Shown: positions 1 through 6,952 of the stretch, piece by piece
Layout of the letters: the number at the start of each line of letters is the position of its first letter
Position numbering within the stretch: position 1 is the first letter of the stretch
Assembly: GCA_025356615.1 (NCBI GenBank)
Contig: JANXSH010000149.1
Span: 1 to 11,360 of the forward strand
Direction: 5' to 3'
DNA: 11,360 nt
Source: Planctomycetia bacterium
GTDB taxonomy: Bacteria > Planctomycetota > Planctomycetia > Gemmatales > Gemmataceae
Program-made: the position numbers and the translations under genes
Notes under the pieces: generated by a model
Database searches by the model: none
Told to the model about the DNA's origin: nothing
What the model saw: the letters and a program-made list of their open reading frames with translations, nothing else

Positions 1-930
1 TTCTACTGCATGATCGGCCCCAAGCATTCTGGTGGGCCGTACAGCGAGGGGAGGGCGTTCGCGGTGGTCGGCCCGCTGGCGAAGCGCCTCATCGACTCCG
101 CACGCAAGAAGGACGTGATCGACCTCTCCGTGACCCTTGCCGACGACCTGCCGACGAACTGGCCGGGCAAGGGGGTGGGCAATCACCGCCAACCCTACAT
201 GACGATGCGCTTCGGCATGAATCCGAACACCAAGACCGCCTTCCCGATGCAGATGATGGACAGCCACGCCGGAACCCATTTGGTTCCCCCGGCCTATGCC
301 CTCCCGCCCAAGGGGTTCGATGATGCGACCTACTCCCCGGAGGTCCGGGGCTGGTTGCGGGAGTACGAGAAGAAGTACGGCCCGCGCGGGACGAGCGACA
401 TCACTGCGGAGAAAGTGCTACTCGACCAGACATGCGGTCCGGCGCGGGTCATCGACGTGAAACACCTGTTGGGGACCACACGGAAGGAACAATGGCCCGC
501 GTCGCCCGAGATTTCGGTCGCCGACATTCGCGCCCACGAGAAGAAGGAAGGGGCGCTGACGCCGGGCGACCTGGTGATCTTCCAGAGTGGCTGGACCGAC
601 AAGCACTATCGCCCACTGCCGGGAGGGGCCGCGTGCATGGACGAGCCACTCAACGGCAAGCGCGAGGGGTGGCCCGCTCCAGGGCCGGACGCCATCGCCT
701 ACCTGGCGGGCAAGGGCATCCGCTGTGTCGGCACCGACGCCCCGACGCTGGGCGGCGTTACGGACGAGCGAGCGCTGATGACGTACTGGATCTTGGGCAC
801 CAAGGGCATGGTCGGCGTGGAGTTCCTCACGAACCTCGGCAGCCTGAAAAAGGGTGCTTATGTATTGTTCGCTCCCGTCAAGGTTCGGGATTGTCACGGT
901 GGCCCCGGTCGTGCCATCGCGTTTCAATGA
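1..930 (+). CDS. Cyclase family (kynurenine formamidase-like) hydrolase, probably 5'-partial
   Basis: The frame is open from base 1 and stops at 928-930. The first visible ATG is at 10, but the codons before it (F-Y-C) are also open and no ribosome-binding site can be seen, so the true start may lie upstream. Numbered from that ATG, 306 residues are visible. Hallmarks of the cyclase/KynB-type fold (Pfam Cyclase) are the opening VIDLSVTLADDLP (36-48), the metal-site segment SHAGTHLVPP (85-94), RVIDV (146-150), GDLVIFQSGWTD (187-198), GTDAPTLGG (241-249) and VEFLTNLGSL (270-279). Known members are metal-dependent enzymes that hydrolyse N-formylkynurenine, isatin or related amides and cyclic compounds. 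Here His86 and His90 are kept, but the Asp of HxGTHxDxP is replaced by Val92 and the usual His of the C-terminal half is not obvious, so substrate and activity are uncertain. No signal peptide is visible in the part seen. The family call is solid; the substrate is not known. Confidence 0.85.
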   Translation, partial: FYCMIGPKHSGGPYSEGRAFAVVGPLAKRLIDSARKKDVIDLSVTLADDLPTNWPGKGVGNHRQPYMTMRFGMNPNTKTAFPMQMMDSHAGTHLVPPAYALPPKGFDDATYSPEVRGWLREYEKKYGPRGTSDITAEKVLLDQTCGPARVIDVKHLLGTTRKEQWPASPEISVADIRAHEKKEGALTPGDLVIFQSGWTDKHYRPLPGGAACMDEPLNGKREGWPAPGPDAIAYLAGKGIRCVGTDAPTLGGVTDERALMTYWILGTKGMVGVEFLTNLGSLKKGAYVLFAPVKVRDCHGGPGRAIAFQ

Positions 931-940
931 GAGGCGACCG

Positions 941-1077
941 GGGAAGCGGATCGAACCACGGATCACACAGAGGACATGGATAAGACGAAGGATGTGCCCG
1001 AGGTGATTCGGACCCCGACTCTTGCCGTTTCTCTTATCCGTGTTCATCCGTGTGATCCGTGGTTCGATCCGCTTCCC
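941..1077. repeat. Inverted repeat A (28-nt perfect arms), dispersed-repeat type
   Basis: Bases 941-968 are the exact reverse complement of 1050-1077 (28 of 28). The similarity continues inward with a small gap: 973-985 pairs with about 1033-1045 at 12 of 13. The loop is about 46 nt. The arms contain the string ACCACGGATCACAC and, inside, variants of ACACGGATAAGA, a style of dispersed non-coding repeat I associate with planctomycete and related genomes (recalled, not searched). It fills most of the gap between the cyclase gene and the G8 gene. It might fold at the end of the cyclase transcript, but there is no T-run of a classical intrinsic terminator. Confidence 0.8.
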
Positions 1078-1184
1078 GGATGCCACACCCATTCGCCCCT
1101 CTCGCCGTTGCAAGTACCACCGACATGCCATACAGTGAAGGCACCCTGCCGTTCCCACCACTCCTCGATACGAGGCATTCCACC

Positions 1185-3551
1185 ATGCCGACTCTCCCGC
1201 GCTTGCTGTGCCCGTTGCTCCTGTCGTGCGCCGCCCTCGCGGCGACAAACCCTTCGCCCCTGAACGCGGCCCCCCCCGCTCCGGTCATCCAGTCCGCGCG
1301 TAGCGGCGCGTGGTCCGTCGCGGCCACCTGGAAGGGCGGGGCCGTCCCTGGGGCAGGCTCCCGCGTCCTCATCCGCGAAGGGCACCGCGTCGAGTACGAC
1401 CTCCAATCGGATCGGGTCATTCGCACGATCAACGTGGCCGGCTCCCTGGCGTTCGCCTCCGACCGGAACACTCGCCTGGAGGTCGGCCTGCTCAAGATCC
1501 AGGCGGGCGACGAGTTCAGCGAGGAAGGCTTCGATTGCGAGGCGCACGTCGGCAAACCCGACTCGGCCAAGGACCGGCCCGCGTTGGAGGTGGGCATGCC
1601 CGACCGGCCCATCGACGCCCGGTTTACCGCGCTCATTCGCCTGCACTACGTCGAGGGGATGGACAAGCAGTCGTGCCCGGCCATCGTATGCTGCGGCGGG
1701 CGGATGGACTTCCACGGATCGCCCCTGAGCCGCACCTGGGTCAAGCTGGGGGCGGACGCGAAGGCCGGGCAGGGCGTCGTCACGCTCGGGGAAGCGGTCG
1801 CCGGATGGCGTGTCGGGGATCGCCTCCTCGTCACCGCGACCCAGAAGAGTGCGGTCGAGTCGGGAACCCGTCGGCCCGGCAAGACCAACCGTAAGGTACT
1901 CACGGAAGAGCGCGTCATCAAAGCCCTGAAAGGGGTGAGCCTCACGCTCGACAAGCCGTTGGAGTTCGCCCACTCCGGCAGCGGCGACTTCCGGGGCGAA
2001 GTGGCCAACCTGACGCGCAACGTCGTGGTCGAGTCGGCCGACCCGCGCGGGGTGCGCGGGCACACCATGTACCACCGCCATTCCGCAGGCTCGATCGGCT
2101 ACGCCGAGTTCCGCCACCTCGGCAAGGAAGGCGTCCTCGGACGCTACGCCCTGCACTACCACCTCGCGCGCGACACGATGCGCGGCAGTTTCGTCCAAGG
2201 CGCGAGCATCCACGACAGCCACAACCGCTGGCTCACGATCCACGGGACGGACTACCTCCTCGTCCGGGATTGCGTCGGCTACCAGAGCGTGGGGCATGGC
2301 TTTTTCATGGAGGACGGCACGGAAGTCTACAACGTCCTCGACCGCAACCTCGCCGTCCAGTCGTACCGGGGCAAGCCTTTGCCCAAACAAATGCTCGGCT
2401 TCGACGCCAACGACGGGGCCGGCTTCTGGTGGGCCAACAGCCTGAACACCTTCACCCGTAACGTCTCTTGCGAGAACGACCGCTACGGCTACCGCTTCGA
2501 GGCCACGCGCACCAGCGACTTCGACCCCACGTTGCGCGTGCGCCAGCCCGATGGTTCGCAGAAGCCGACCGACATCCGCACGCTACCCTTCGTCCGTTTC
2601 GAGGACAACGAATCCCACTGCGACGGGCTGTACGGCTTCAACCTCGGCGAAGGGGTCGATCGCGTCGGGCCGGACACCCGCCACCCGTTCGTCATCCGCC
2701 GGATGCTGATCTGGGAGATCCACTACGCCTTCCGCGTGCAATCCCCCAGCGTCCTCGTGGAGGACATGCACATCCACCGCTCGGTCTACGGCGTCTACCA
2801 CCCCAATTACGACAACCACGTCTACCGCAACCTGCGGATCAACGGCGACGGCTCGGAGCCGTTCAACCGGGGGCACGACGACCTCGGCACGCAGTACGGA
2901 CCCCTGACCGTGGACGGCCTGACGTTCGACGACGTGAAGGGCTACCCCGACAGCATCCCGCTGATCCAGATCAGCGCCAACAACCCGACGGGGAAGGCCG
3001 TGTCGCACTTCCGCAACCTGAAAGTGATGCGGACCGATACCAAGAACCGCCGCCCGGTCGTCGATACGGGCGGCGGAGCCGAGGTCGATCCCGACACGGC
3101 TACCGGGGTGGCGGTCTACCTGCACGATCATTACGGACGCGGCCGACATGCCAAAGTGTTGGTCACGAATGCAAAGGACTTCAAGGCCGACCAGCTGACG
3201 TACCTCCGTGAGGAGCCGTTCACCGGCGCGAAGGCCCGCATCGTCGAGGTGAAGGAGGTTCCGTTCCCGAAACTGCTCGACCCGGTGGACGACCTGCCGC
3301 CCGCGACCGTCATCACCCACGTTCGACGGCTCGAGGGAGGCAAGGTCGTGGTCCGGGGGATCGCGTCGGACAACGGGACCATCAAACGGGTGACGGTAAA
3401 CGGCGAGGCGGCGAAGCCTAGGGGGAATAGCCTGGCCGAATGGGAAATCGTGCTGGAGAAGGTGCCTGCGGGGAAGCTGACGCTGACGGCCCACGCCGAG
3501 GACGAGGCGAGGAACGTCGAGAAGACGCCGCATGTCGTGGTGGTGCGGTGA
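1185..3551 (+). CDS. Exported G8 domain / CEMIP-like parallel beta-helix protein
   Basis: The start is ATG 1185, because it begins a signal sequence (MPTLPRLLCPLLLSCAALAA) and a GAGG lies at 1172-1175. An in-frame GTG at 1059 falls inside repeat A and would add 42 unlikely residues. The protein is 788 residues. Residues about 33-125 match a G8 domain (GAWSVAATWKGGAVPGAGSR, then IREGHRVEYD). Residues about 275-650 form a right-handed beta-helix with motifs shared with animal CEMIP/TMEM2: HTMYHRHS (293-300), GRYALHYHLARD (319-330), TIHGTDYLLVRDCVGYQSVG (351-370) and FFMEDG (373-378). Residues about 705-788 look like an Ig-like beta-sandwich. Animal relatives bind or degrade hyaluronan, and other G8 proteins are cell-surface proteins. 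Here I infer an extracellular polysaccharide-binding or polysaccharide-degrading role; the substrate is unknown. Cleavage could be by signal peptidase I near ALAA-T, or at Cys15 as a lipoprotein (LLSC, a weak lipobox). It has no close operon partner. Confidence 0.87.
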   Translation: MPTLPRLLCPLLLSCAALAATNPSPLNAAPPAPVIQSARSGAWSVAATWKGGAVPGAGSRVLIREGHRVEYDLQSDRVIRTINVAGSLAFASDRNTRLEVGLLKIQAGDEFSEEGFDCEAHVGKPDSAKDRPALEVGMPDRPIDARFTALIRLHYVEGMDKQSCPAIVCCGGRMDFHGSPLSRTWVKLGADAKAGQGVVTLGEAVAGWRVGDRLLVTATQKSAVESGTRRPGKTNRKVLTEERVIKALKGVSLTLDKPLEFAHSGSGDFRGEVANLTRNVVVESADPRGVRGHTMYHRHSAGSIGYAEFRHLGKEGVLGRYALHYHLARDTMRGSFVQGASIHDSHNRWLTIHGTDYLLVRDCVGYQSVGHGFFMEDGTEVYNVLDRNLAVQSYRGKPLPKQMLGFDANDGAGFWWANSLNTFTRNVSCENDRYGYRFEATRTSDFDPTLRVRQPDGSQKPTDIRTLPFVRFEDNESHCDGLYGFNLGEGVDRVGPDTRHPFVIRRMLIWEIHYAFRVQSPSVLVEDMHIHRSVYGVYHPNYDNHVYRNLRINGDGSEPFNRGHDDLGTQYGPLTVDGLTFDDVKGYPDSIPLIQISANNPTGKAVSHFRNLKVMRTDTKNRRPVVDTGGGAEVDPDTATGVAVYLHDHYGRGRHAKVLVTNAKDFKADQLTYLREEPFTGAKARIVEVKEVPFPKLLDPVDDLPPATVITHVRRLEGGKVVVRGIASDNGTIKRVTVNGEAAKPRGNSLAEWEIVLEKVPAGKLTLTAHAEDEARNVEKTPHVVVVR

Positions 3552-3590
3552 ATCATTGGATGGACGGCCGGGGCGCGCCAGACCTCACCC

Positions 3591-3843
3591 CCTCTCCCGC
3601 AGGGCACTGGTATCGACACAAAGGAAAGGTGAAGCCGGTGCAAGGCCCACCCCACCCCCCACCCCCCAACCCCCTCCCCTAAAAGGGAGGGGGAGCAAGA
3701 CCGGCCCGTGGGAGACTTCACGCCTTCAGTCATGCCTCCGGCTCCCCCTCCCTTTTAGGGGAGGGGGCTGGGGGGTGGGGTCAGACGATGGGAGACTTCA
3801 CCCTTTCTCTTGTGTAGATCCCACTGCCCGCAGGGAGAGGGAG
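3591..3843. repeat. Nested palindromic element B, copy 1 (MITE-like)
   Basis: This element fills most of the 394-bp gap 3552-3945. Its inner arms 3666-3696 and 3741-3771 are reverse complements at 30 of 31 positions. Each arm is itself a hairpin of CCCTCCC and GGGAGGG around a CTAAAA-type loop. A more diverged outer pair extends the palindrome: about 3591-3640 (CCTCTCCCGCAGGGCACTGG onward) matches the reverse complement of about 3790-3843. The central segment (3697-3740, with GACTTCAC and CATGCCTC) is also present in copy 2. It encodes no transposase, so at most it is a non-autonomous element. I saw no convincing target-site duplication. The rest of the gap (3552-3590 and 3844-3945) shows only the leader of the next gene. 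Confidence 0.8.
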
Positions 3844-3933
3844 TCGAACCTGTCCCGGATCGCGGCACGGAAGTGATATTGCCCCGTCGCGCCCCTCATC
3901 GGTACGATACCGCACTTGTCCGGTCCGATGATT

Positions 3934-3937
3934 GGAG
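3934..3937 (+). promoter_or_regulatory. Ribosome-binding site deciding the start at 3946
   Basis: GGAG lies 8 nt before ATG 3946. The upstream in-frame candidates, TTG 3916 and ATG 3928, lack a comparable site, so 3946 is the preferred start. Confidence 0.5.
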
Positions 3938-3945
3938 ACGGCCTC

Positions 3946-5457
3946 ATGCACTCACCCACCGAGCAATCTTCGGCCTCCTCGCGTCTGGAGAGGGAAATTC
4001 TCGACGAAGCACTCTTCTGTACGGACCGCTCGTTCGACCCGGCGGAGTTGTCGGTCTACCTGCCTCCCGTCCCCAAGATCACCCCTCAGATCCCTGTGTA
4101 TTCCACAGTCCCCGAGTACCTCACCGCCCCCGTCGCGGATTTCGAATATCCTGTCTCACCGTTTCCGACCCCCGACGGTTCGGAAGCGAATACCTGCGGG
4201 TCCGTCTCGGATGCGGGCGGTAGTTTCGAGTTCACCAATCTCGCCCCCGGTCTCTATGAGGTTCGGCACCAGGCTCTTCCGCCGGAACCGATGGCCCCCG
4301 AGCATGAAACCGACGAGCCGATCCCCACGCCCTCGACGCCCGAACGTCCCGACCTGCGAATCGAGGTCAACACGGGGCTGAGTATCGGGCCTGGAGAGAA
4401 AGTCCTCATCGGTGCGGATGTCCTCCGCATCGTCGGCGCGGAGTCGCCTGTTCCCATCGACCTCATGCTCCTTTCGCCGCCCATGTTCGGGGCCTTCTTG
4501 CGGGACGACTTTGCCATGACGGGGGGCGATGTCTTTACCCAAGAAGACATCGACAGGGGGCGCGTTAGCTACCAGCACGAAGGCGATGCGGTCGAAGGAT
4601 CCGATCACTTCAGCTTCGCCAGCCCGGAAGGTGAAATCCCCCCGACCCAGGTCGAGATCCAGATCGTCATCGATCGCCGTGCCCCCCGGTTGCTCGGCGT
4701 CGGGCGGCTCGACCGGATCACGCGGGGGATGACCGTCTCCGCCATCCTCGACGAACAGGCCGATGCCGATGGCGAGTGTGGCTTGGCCGTGACCGGGGTC
4801 GCCGGCACCGGCACCTGGGCGTATTCGCTCGACGGAGGGAAGTCCTGGCGATCGCTGGGCGACGCCCAGCCGGGGCTGGCCCTCCTGCTCGGACCCGCCG
4901 ACCGTCTGCGATTCACCCCTCGGCCGGGTGTCGATACGATCGCACGATTGAGCTACCGCGCTTGGGATCGGTCGTCGCGCGCTCCGGGCGACCGCGCCGA
5001 CCTTGCCCGGCATACCGTCGTCGGGGGGACGACGGCCTTCAGCCTGGGAATCACGAACTCGAGTCTGCGAATCGAGTCGTTGACCGCCCCGGCGAAGCGG
5101 AAGGTGGCCCAGCCCTGGGACACGCCCCTCACGGGGGCCGGCCTGATCGAAAGTGGCGTCGCGATCGTCCGACTCGCAGGCCCCGGAACCTGGCAATTCA
5201 GCGCGGACGGCTCGACGTGGCGCGATTGCAAAACGGTCTACCACGGCAGGGCGCTCCTGCTCCCTTCCGATGTCCAGATTCGATTCGTGCCCCAACCGGA
5301 GGCCAAGGGGAAAGCCTCGCTTTCGCTCCGATCCTGGGAGGGCGACGAAGACGACGGGGGGGGGCATACGAATCTCGCCGCCCGCAGCAGCGTGGGGGAC
5401 GGGACCAGGTTCGGGGCCACGATCGAGTCGTGGAGCTGGTCGTTCGGCGGCGCGTGA
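3946..5457 (+). CDS. CSPG/cadherin-like repeat protein with two W-rich modules
   Basis: The protein is 503 residues from ATG 3946. Residues 86-108 (SVSDAGGSFEFTNLAPGLYE) resemble a short Cna-B/SdrD-type or carboxypeptidase-regulatory beta-strand module. Residues about 138-243 match the chondroitin-sulfate-proteoglycan/cadherin-like repeat: VNTGLSIGPGEKVLI, LLSPPMFGAF, DVFTQEDIDRGRVSYQHEG, then SDHFSFASPEG. Two related modules follow. The first is at about 281-345 (TWAYSLDGGKSWRSLG, then LRFTPRPG, LSYRAWDRS) and the second at about 405-466 (TWQFSADGSTWRDC, then IRFVPQPEAKGKASLSLRSW). Such modules are common in very large secreted adhesin-like planctomycete proteins (recalled). Here they occur in a short protein with no visible signal peptide, transmembrane segment or C-terminal anchor, and the first 70 residues are of no recognised family. 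It may be a remnant of a larger surface protein, or exported by a route not visible in sequence. It ends 1 bp from the cytidine deaminase stop on the opposite strand. No function is assigned beyond a probable binding or structural role. Confidence 0.8.
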   Translation: MHSPTEQSSASSRLEREILDEALFCTDRSFDPAELSVYLPPVPKITPQIPVYSTVPEYLTAPVADFEYPVSPFPTPDGSEANTCGSVSDAGGSFEFTNLAPGLYEVRHQALPPEPMAPEHETDEPIPTPSTPERPDLRIEVNTGLSIGPGEKVLIGADVLRIVGAESPVPIDLMLLSPPMFGAFLRDDFAMTGGDVFTQEDIDRGRVSYQHEGDAVEGSDHFSFASPEGEIPPTQVEIQIVIDRRAPRLLGVGRLDRITRGMTVSAILDEQADADGECGLAVTGVAGTGTWAYSLDGGKSWRSLGDAQPGLALLLGPADRLRFTPRPGVDTIARLSYRAWDRSSRAPGDRADLARHTVVGGTTAFSLGITNSSLRIESLTAPAKRKVAQPWDTPLTGAGLIESGVAIVRLAGPGTWQFSADGSTWRDCKTVYHGRALLLPSDVQIRFVPQPEAKGKASLSLRSWEGDEDDGGGHTNLAARSSVGDGTRFGATIESWSWSFGGA

Positions 5458-5458
5458 G

Positions 5459-5863
5459 TCAGCCCCCGAGCGAGCGGGCGTCGAATGCGAACGGCAACAG
5501 GTCGCTCATCCGATGGCGTGCCAATTCGCCCCCGAGGTTGGCGAGGACCACCTCGACATCGCCCCCGAATTCCCACAACCACTGGCGGCAGGCCCCGCAC
5601 GGGGGCGTCGGCTCGTTCGTGTCGACGACGATGGCGACTCGCACCGCTTTGGTGACGCCCTCGCTGATCGCCTTGAAGATGGCGACGCGCTCGGCGCACA
5701 TGGTCAAGCCGTAGCTCGCGCTCTCGCAGTTGCACCCCGTGATGATCCGACCGTCGGGGGCGAGCAGGGCCGCGCCGACGAGGAATTTCGAGAACGGTGC
5801 CGAGGCTCGTTCCCGCGCCTGAGTGGCGGCTTCGATCAACCGCCGCGTTTCCAGATCGCTCAT
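5459..5863 (-). CDS. cdd: Cytidine deaminase
   Basis: The protein is 134 residues, the usual size of the small homotetrameric zinc-dependent cytidine deaminases. These convert cytidine and deoxycytidine to uridine and deoxyuridine in pyrimidine salvage in the cytoplasm. Diagnostic residues are the substrate-contacting NCESASYG (45-52, with Asn45 and Glu47), the catalytic site CAERVAIFKA (56-65, with zinc ligand Cys56 and proton-shuttling Glu58) and PCGACRQ (88-94, with zinc ligands Cys89 and Cys92). The start is ATG 5863 (reverse strand), with a strong AAGGAG-type site 7 nt upstream (positions 5871-5877 reversed). It is divergent from the ADP-ribosylglycohydrolase gene across a 140-bp control region, and convergent with the CSPG-repeat gene with only 1 bp between stops and no room for a terminator. 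All catalytic residues are present. Confidence 0.96.
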   Translation of the reverse strand: MSDLETRRLIEAATQARERASAPFSKFLVGAALLAPDGRIITGCNCESASYGLTMCAERVAIFKAISEGVTKAVRVAIVVDTNEPTPPCGACRQWLWEFGGDVEVVLANLGGELARHRMSDLLPFAFDARSLGG

Positions 5864-5895
5864 GGTAGTAGCTCCTTGGTCTAAAGGTAAGTCTT

Positions 5896-5901
5896 ATTAT
5901 C
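5896..5901 (-). promoter_or_regulatory. Candidate -10 box for cdd
   Basis: Read on the minus strand this is GATAAT, in a locally AT-rich patch about 33 nt upstream of the cdd start. No convincing -35 hexamer sits at 16-18 nt; GCGGTT from the adjacent palindrome occupies that position. This is a weak assignment, since planctomycete promoter consensus sequences are poorly known. Confidence 0.3.
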
Positions 5902-5906
5902 CCACA

Positions 5907-5928
5907 CCCAGCGGTTGCAACCGCCGGG
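5907..5928. promoter_or_regulatory. 22-bp palindrome in the cdd/ADP-ribosylglycohydrolase divergent region
   Basis: The core GCGGTTGCAACCGC (5911-5924) is a perfect 14-bp palindrome. Extension to 5907-5928 adds CCC/GGG, with one mismatched pair (A5910 against C5925). It lies between the two divergent genes, just upstream of the candidate cdd -10 box. That size and placement fit an operator for a dimeric regulator, but no second copy is seen in this window and no regulator gene is adjacent. Confidence 0.4.
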
Positions 5929-5968
5929 CTTCTTCGCCTCTCCCTTGCCTCCCAATCTCCCCAGTTCG

Positions 5969-5997
5969 TTGCTTCGTGCCCTCGCATCGGCTATCCT
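5969..5997 (+). promoter_or_regulatory. Candidate promoter giving a leaderless ADP-ribosylglycohydrolase mRNA
   Basis: TTGCTT (5969-5974) and TATCCT (5992-5997) are separated by exactly 17 nt. The predicted transcription start, about 7 nt downstream, falls at or beside the A of ATG 6004. No Shine-Dalgarno sequence is visible before that ATG. This is an inference from pattern only. Confidence 0.35.
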
Positions 5998-6003
5998 GAT
6001 TGT

Positions 6004-6924
6004 ATGGCTACCACTCTCCCCGCCGATCACGCCGAGCGTCTGGCTCGCGCGCGGCTCTCCCTCGAAGGGTTGTCCTTCGGGGATGCGTTCTGCTCGCAGT
6101 TCTTCGTGGGGCGGACCTACGACCAACATTTCGCGGCGCGATCGGCCCCGCCCGGCCCGTGGATGTATACCGACGACACCGTCATGGCGCTGAGCATCTA
6201 CGAGGGGCTGGCGCGGCACGGGGCGATCGATCAATACGAACTCGCACGCGAATTCGGGCGGCGCTACGTCGCCGACATCTATCGCGGCTACGGTCCGGCG
6301 GCGCACGGCATCTTGCGCGACATCCACCTCGGGACGCCCTGGCGCAACGTCTCGAACGCGGTCTTCCACGGCACGGGGTCGATGGGCAACGGCGGGGCGA
6401 TGCGCGTCGCGCCGATCGGGGGCTACTTCGCGGACGACCTCGATCGAGTCGTCAAGGAGGCCGACGCCTCGGCGGAGGTGACGCACGCGCACCCGGAAGG
6501 CCGGGCCGGCGCGGTAGCCGTGGCGGTCGCCGCCGCGTGGGCGTTCCAGCTGCGCGGTCGGACGGTAGTGAAGGGCGACCTCCTGCGACCCGTGATCGAG
6601 CACACGCCCAAAGGCAAGACCCGCGACGGCTTGCAGGCGGCTCTCACGCTGGACACTGGGGCGGAGATCGACGAGGCCGTCGCCCTCCTGGGCAACGGGT
6701 CGAAGGTGACCGCGCCGGACACCGTGCCGCTCGCGGTCTGGCTCGCGGAGCGACACATCGACCACTTCCGAGCGGCCCTGTGGTCGGTCATCGAGGCGGG
6801 CGGGGACGTGGATACCGTCGGTGCAATGGTCGGGGGTGTGGTCGCTCTGCACGCTCCTCGTACCATACCCCAGACGTGGTTCGCGTTGCGCGAGCCGTTA
6901 GCTCTGGACGCGGACATCGCATGA
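6004..6924 (+). CDS. ADP-ribosylglycohydrolase family protein (DraG-like)
   Basis: The protein is 306 residues, a normal size for the ADP-ribosyl-GH (DraG/ARH) family. These enzymes remove ADP-ribose from proteins or other acceptors using a binuclear magnesium or manganese site. Motifs in order are SFGDAF (24-29), YTDDTVMAL (55-63, with metal-binding Thr56-Asp57-Asp58), SMGNGGAMRVAPIG (126-139), EVTHAHPEGRAGA (158-170) and the C-terminal metal site GGDVDTVGAMVGG (266-278, with Asp268, Asp270 and Thr271). All expected metal ligands appear present, so it is likely active; the acceptor (arginine, acetyl-ADP-ribose, nucleic acid or other) cannot be told. The start fits the family's N-terminus, although no ribosome-binding site precedes it. 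It has no signal peptide, so it is cytoplasmic. Its stop lies inside a 26-bp perfect palindrome, and the small gene at 6953 follows 28 bp later, probably co-transcribed. No ADP-ribosyltransferase partner (DraT or toxin type) is in the window. Confidence 0.92.
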   Translation: MATTLPADHAERLARARLSLEGLSFGDAFCSQFFVGRTYDQHFAARSAPPGPWMYTDDTVMALSIYEGLARHGAIDQYELAREFGRRYVADIYRGYGPAAHGILRDIHLGTPWRNVSNAVFHGTGSMGNGGAMRVAPIGGYFADDLDRVVKEADASAEVTHAHPEGRAGAVAVAVAAAWAFQLRGRTVVKGDLLRPVIEHTPKGKTRDGLQAALTLDTGAEIDEAVALLGNGSKVTAPDTVPLAVWLAERHIDHFRAALWSVIEAGGDVDTVGAMVGGVVALHAPRTIPQTWFALREPLALDADIA

Positions 6925-6936
6925 ATGCGATGTCCG
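6911..6936. repeat. Perfect 12-bp-arm palindrome across a stop codon
   Basis: The arm CGGACATCGCAT (6911-6922) and its exact reverse complement ATGCGATGTCCG (6925-6936) are separated by GA. The TGA stop of the ADP-ribosylglycohydrolase gene (6922-6924) lies at the centre. The right arm ends at the purine-rich ribosome-binding site (6936-6944) of the next gene. No T-run follows, so it is not a standard terminator. As RNA it would form a strong hairpin that could affect translation of the downstream gene or processing between the two cistrons; as DNA it could be a protein-binding site. Confidence 0.75.
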
Positions 6937-6952
6937 AGGGAGGGATTCATCG

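Noticed and set aside
941..1077. Intrinsic terminator at inverted repeat A
   Set aside because: The loop is about 46 nt and no T-run follows either arm, so it does not fit the usual terminator form, although it may still fold.
1059..1184. GTG start that would lengthen the G8 protein by 42 residues
   Set aside because: The GTG lies inside the right arm of inverted repeat A. The ATG at 1185 directly begins a signal sequence and has a GAGG upstream.
418..2390. Long open frames on the minus strand opposite the cyclase and G8 genes (276 and 448 codons)
   Set aside because: They are antisense shadows of well-supported genes in GC-rich DNA. Their translations are rich in Arg, Ala, Val and Gly and show no domain or plausible start.
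3651..3780. Open frames across the C-rich palindromic region (for example 3532-3876)
   Set aside because: The predicted peptides are Pro- and Gly-rich low-complexity translations of the palindromic element, with no ribosome-binding site.
3591..3843. CRISPR array interpretation of the repeated C/G-rich blocks
   Set aside because: There are no regularly spaced direct repeats with unique spacers; the repeats are inverted, and two copies lie 4 kb apart.
3828..3862. String GGGAGTCGAACCTGTCCC resembling the T-arm of a minus-strand tRNA
   Set aside because: The TTCGA-type loop is there, but the five-base T-stem does not pair and no acceptor, anticodon or D-arm could be built around it.
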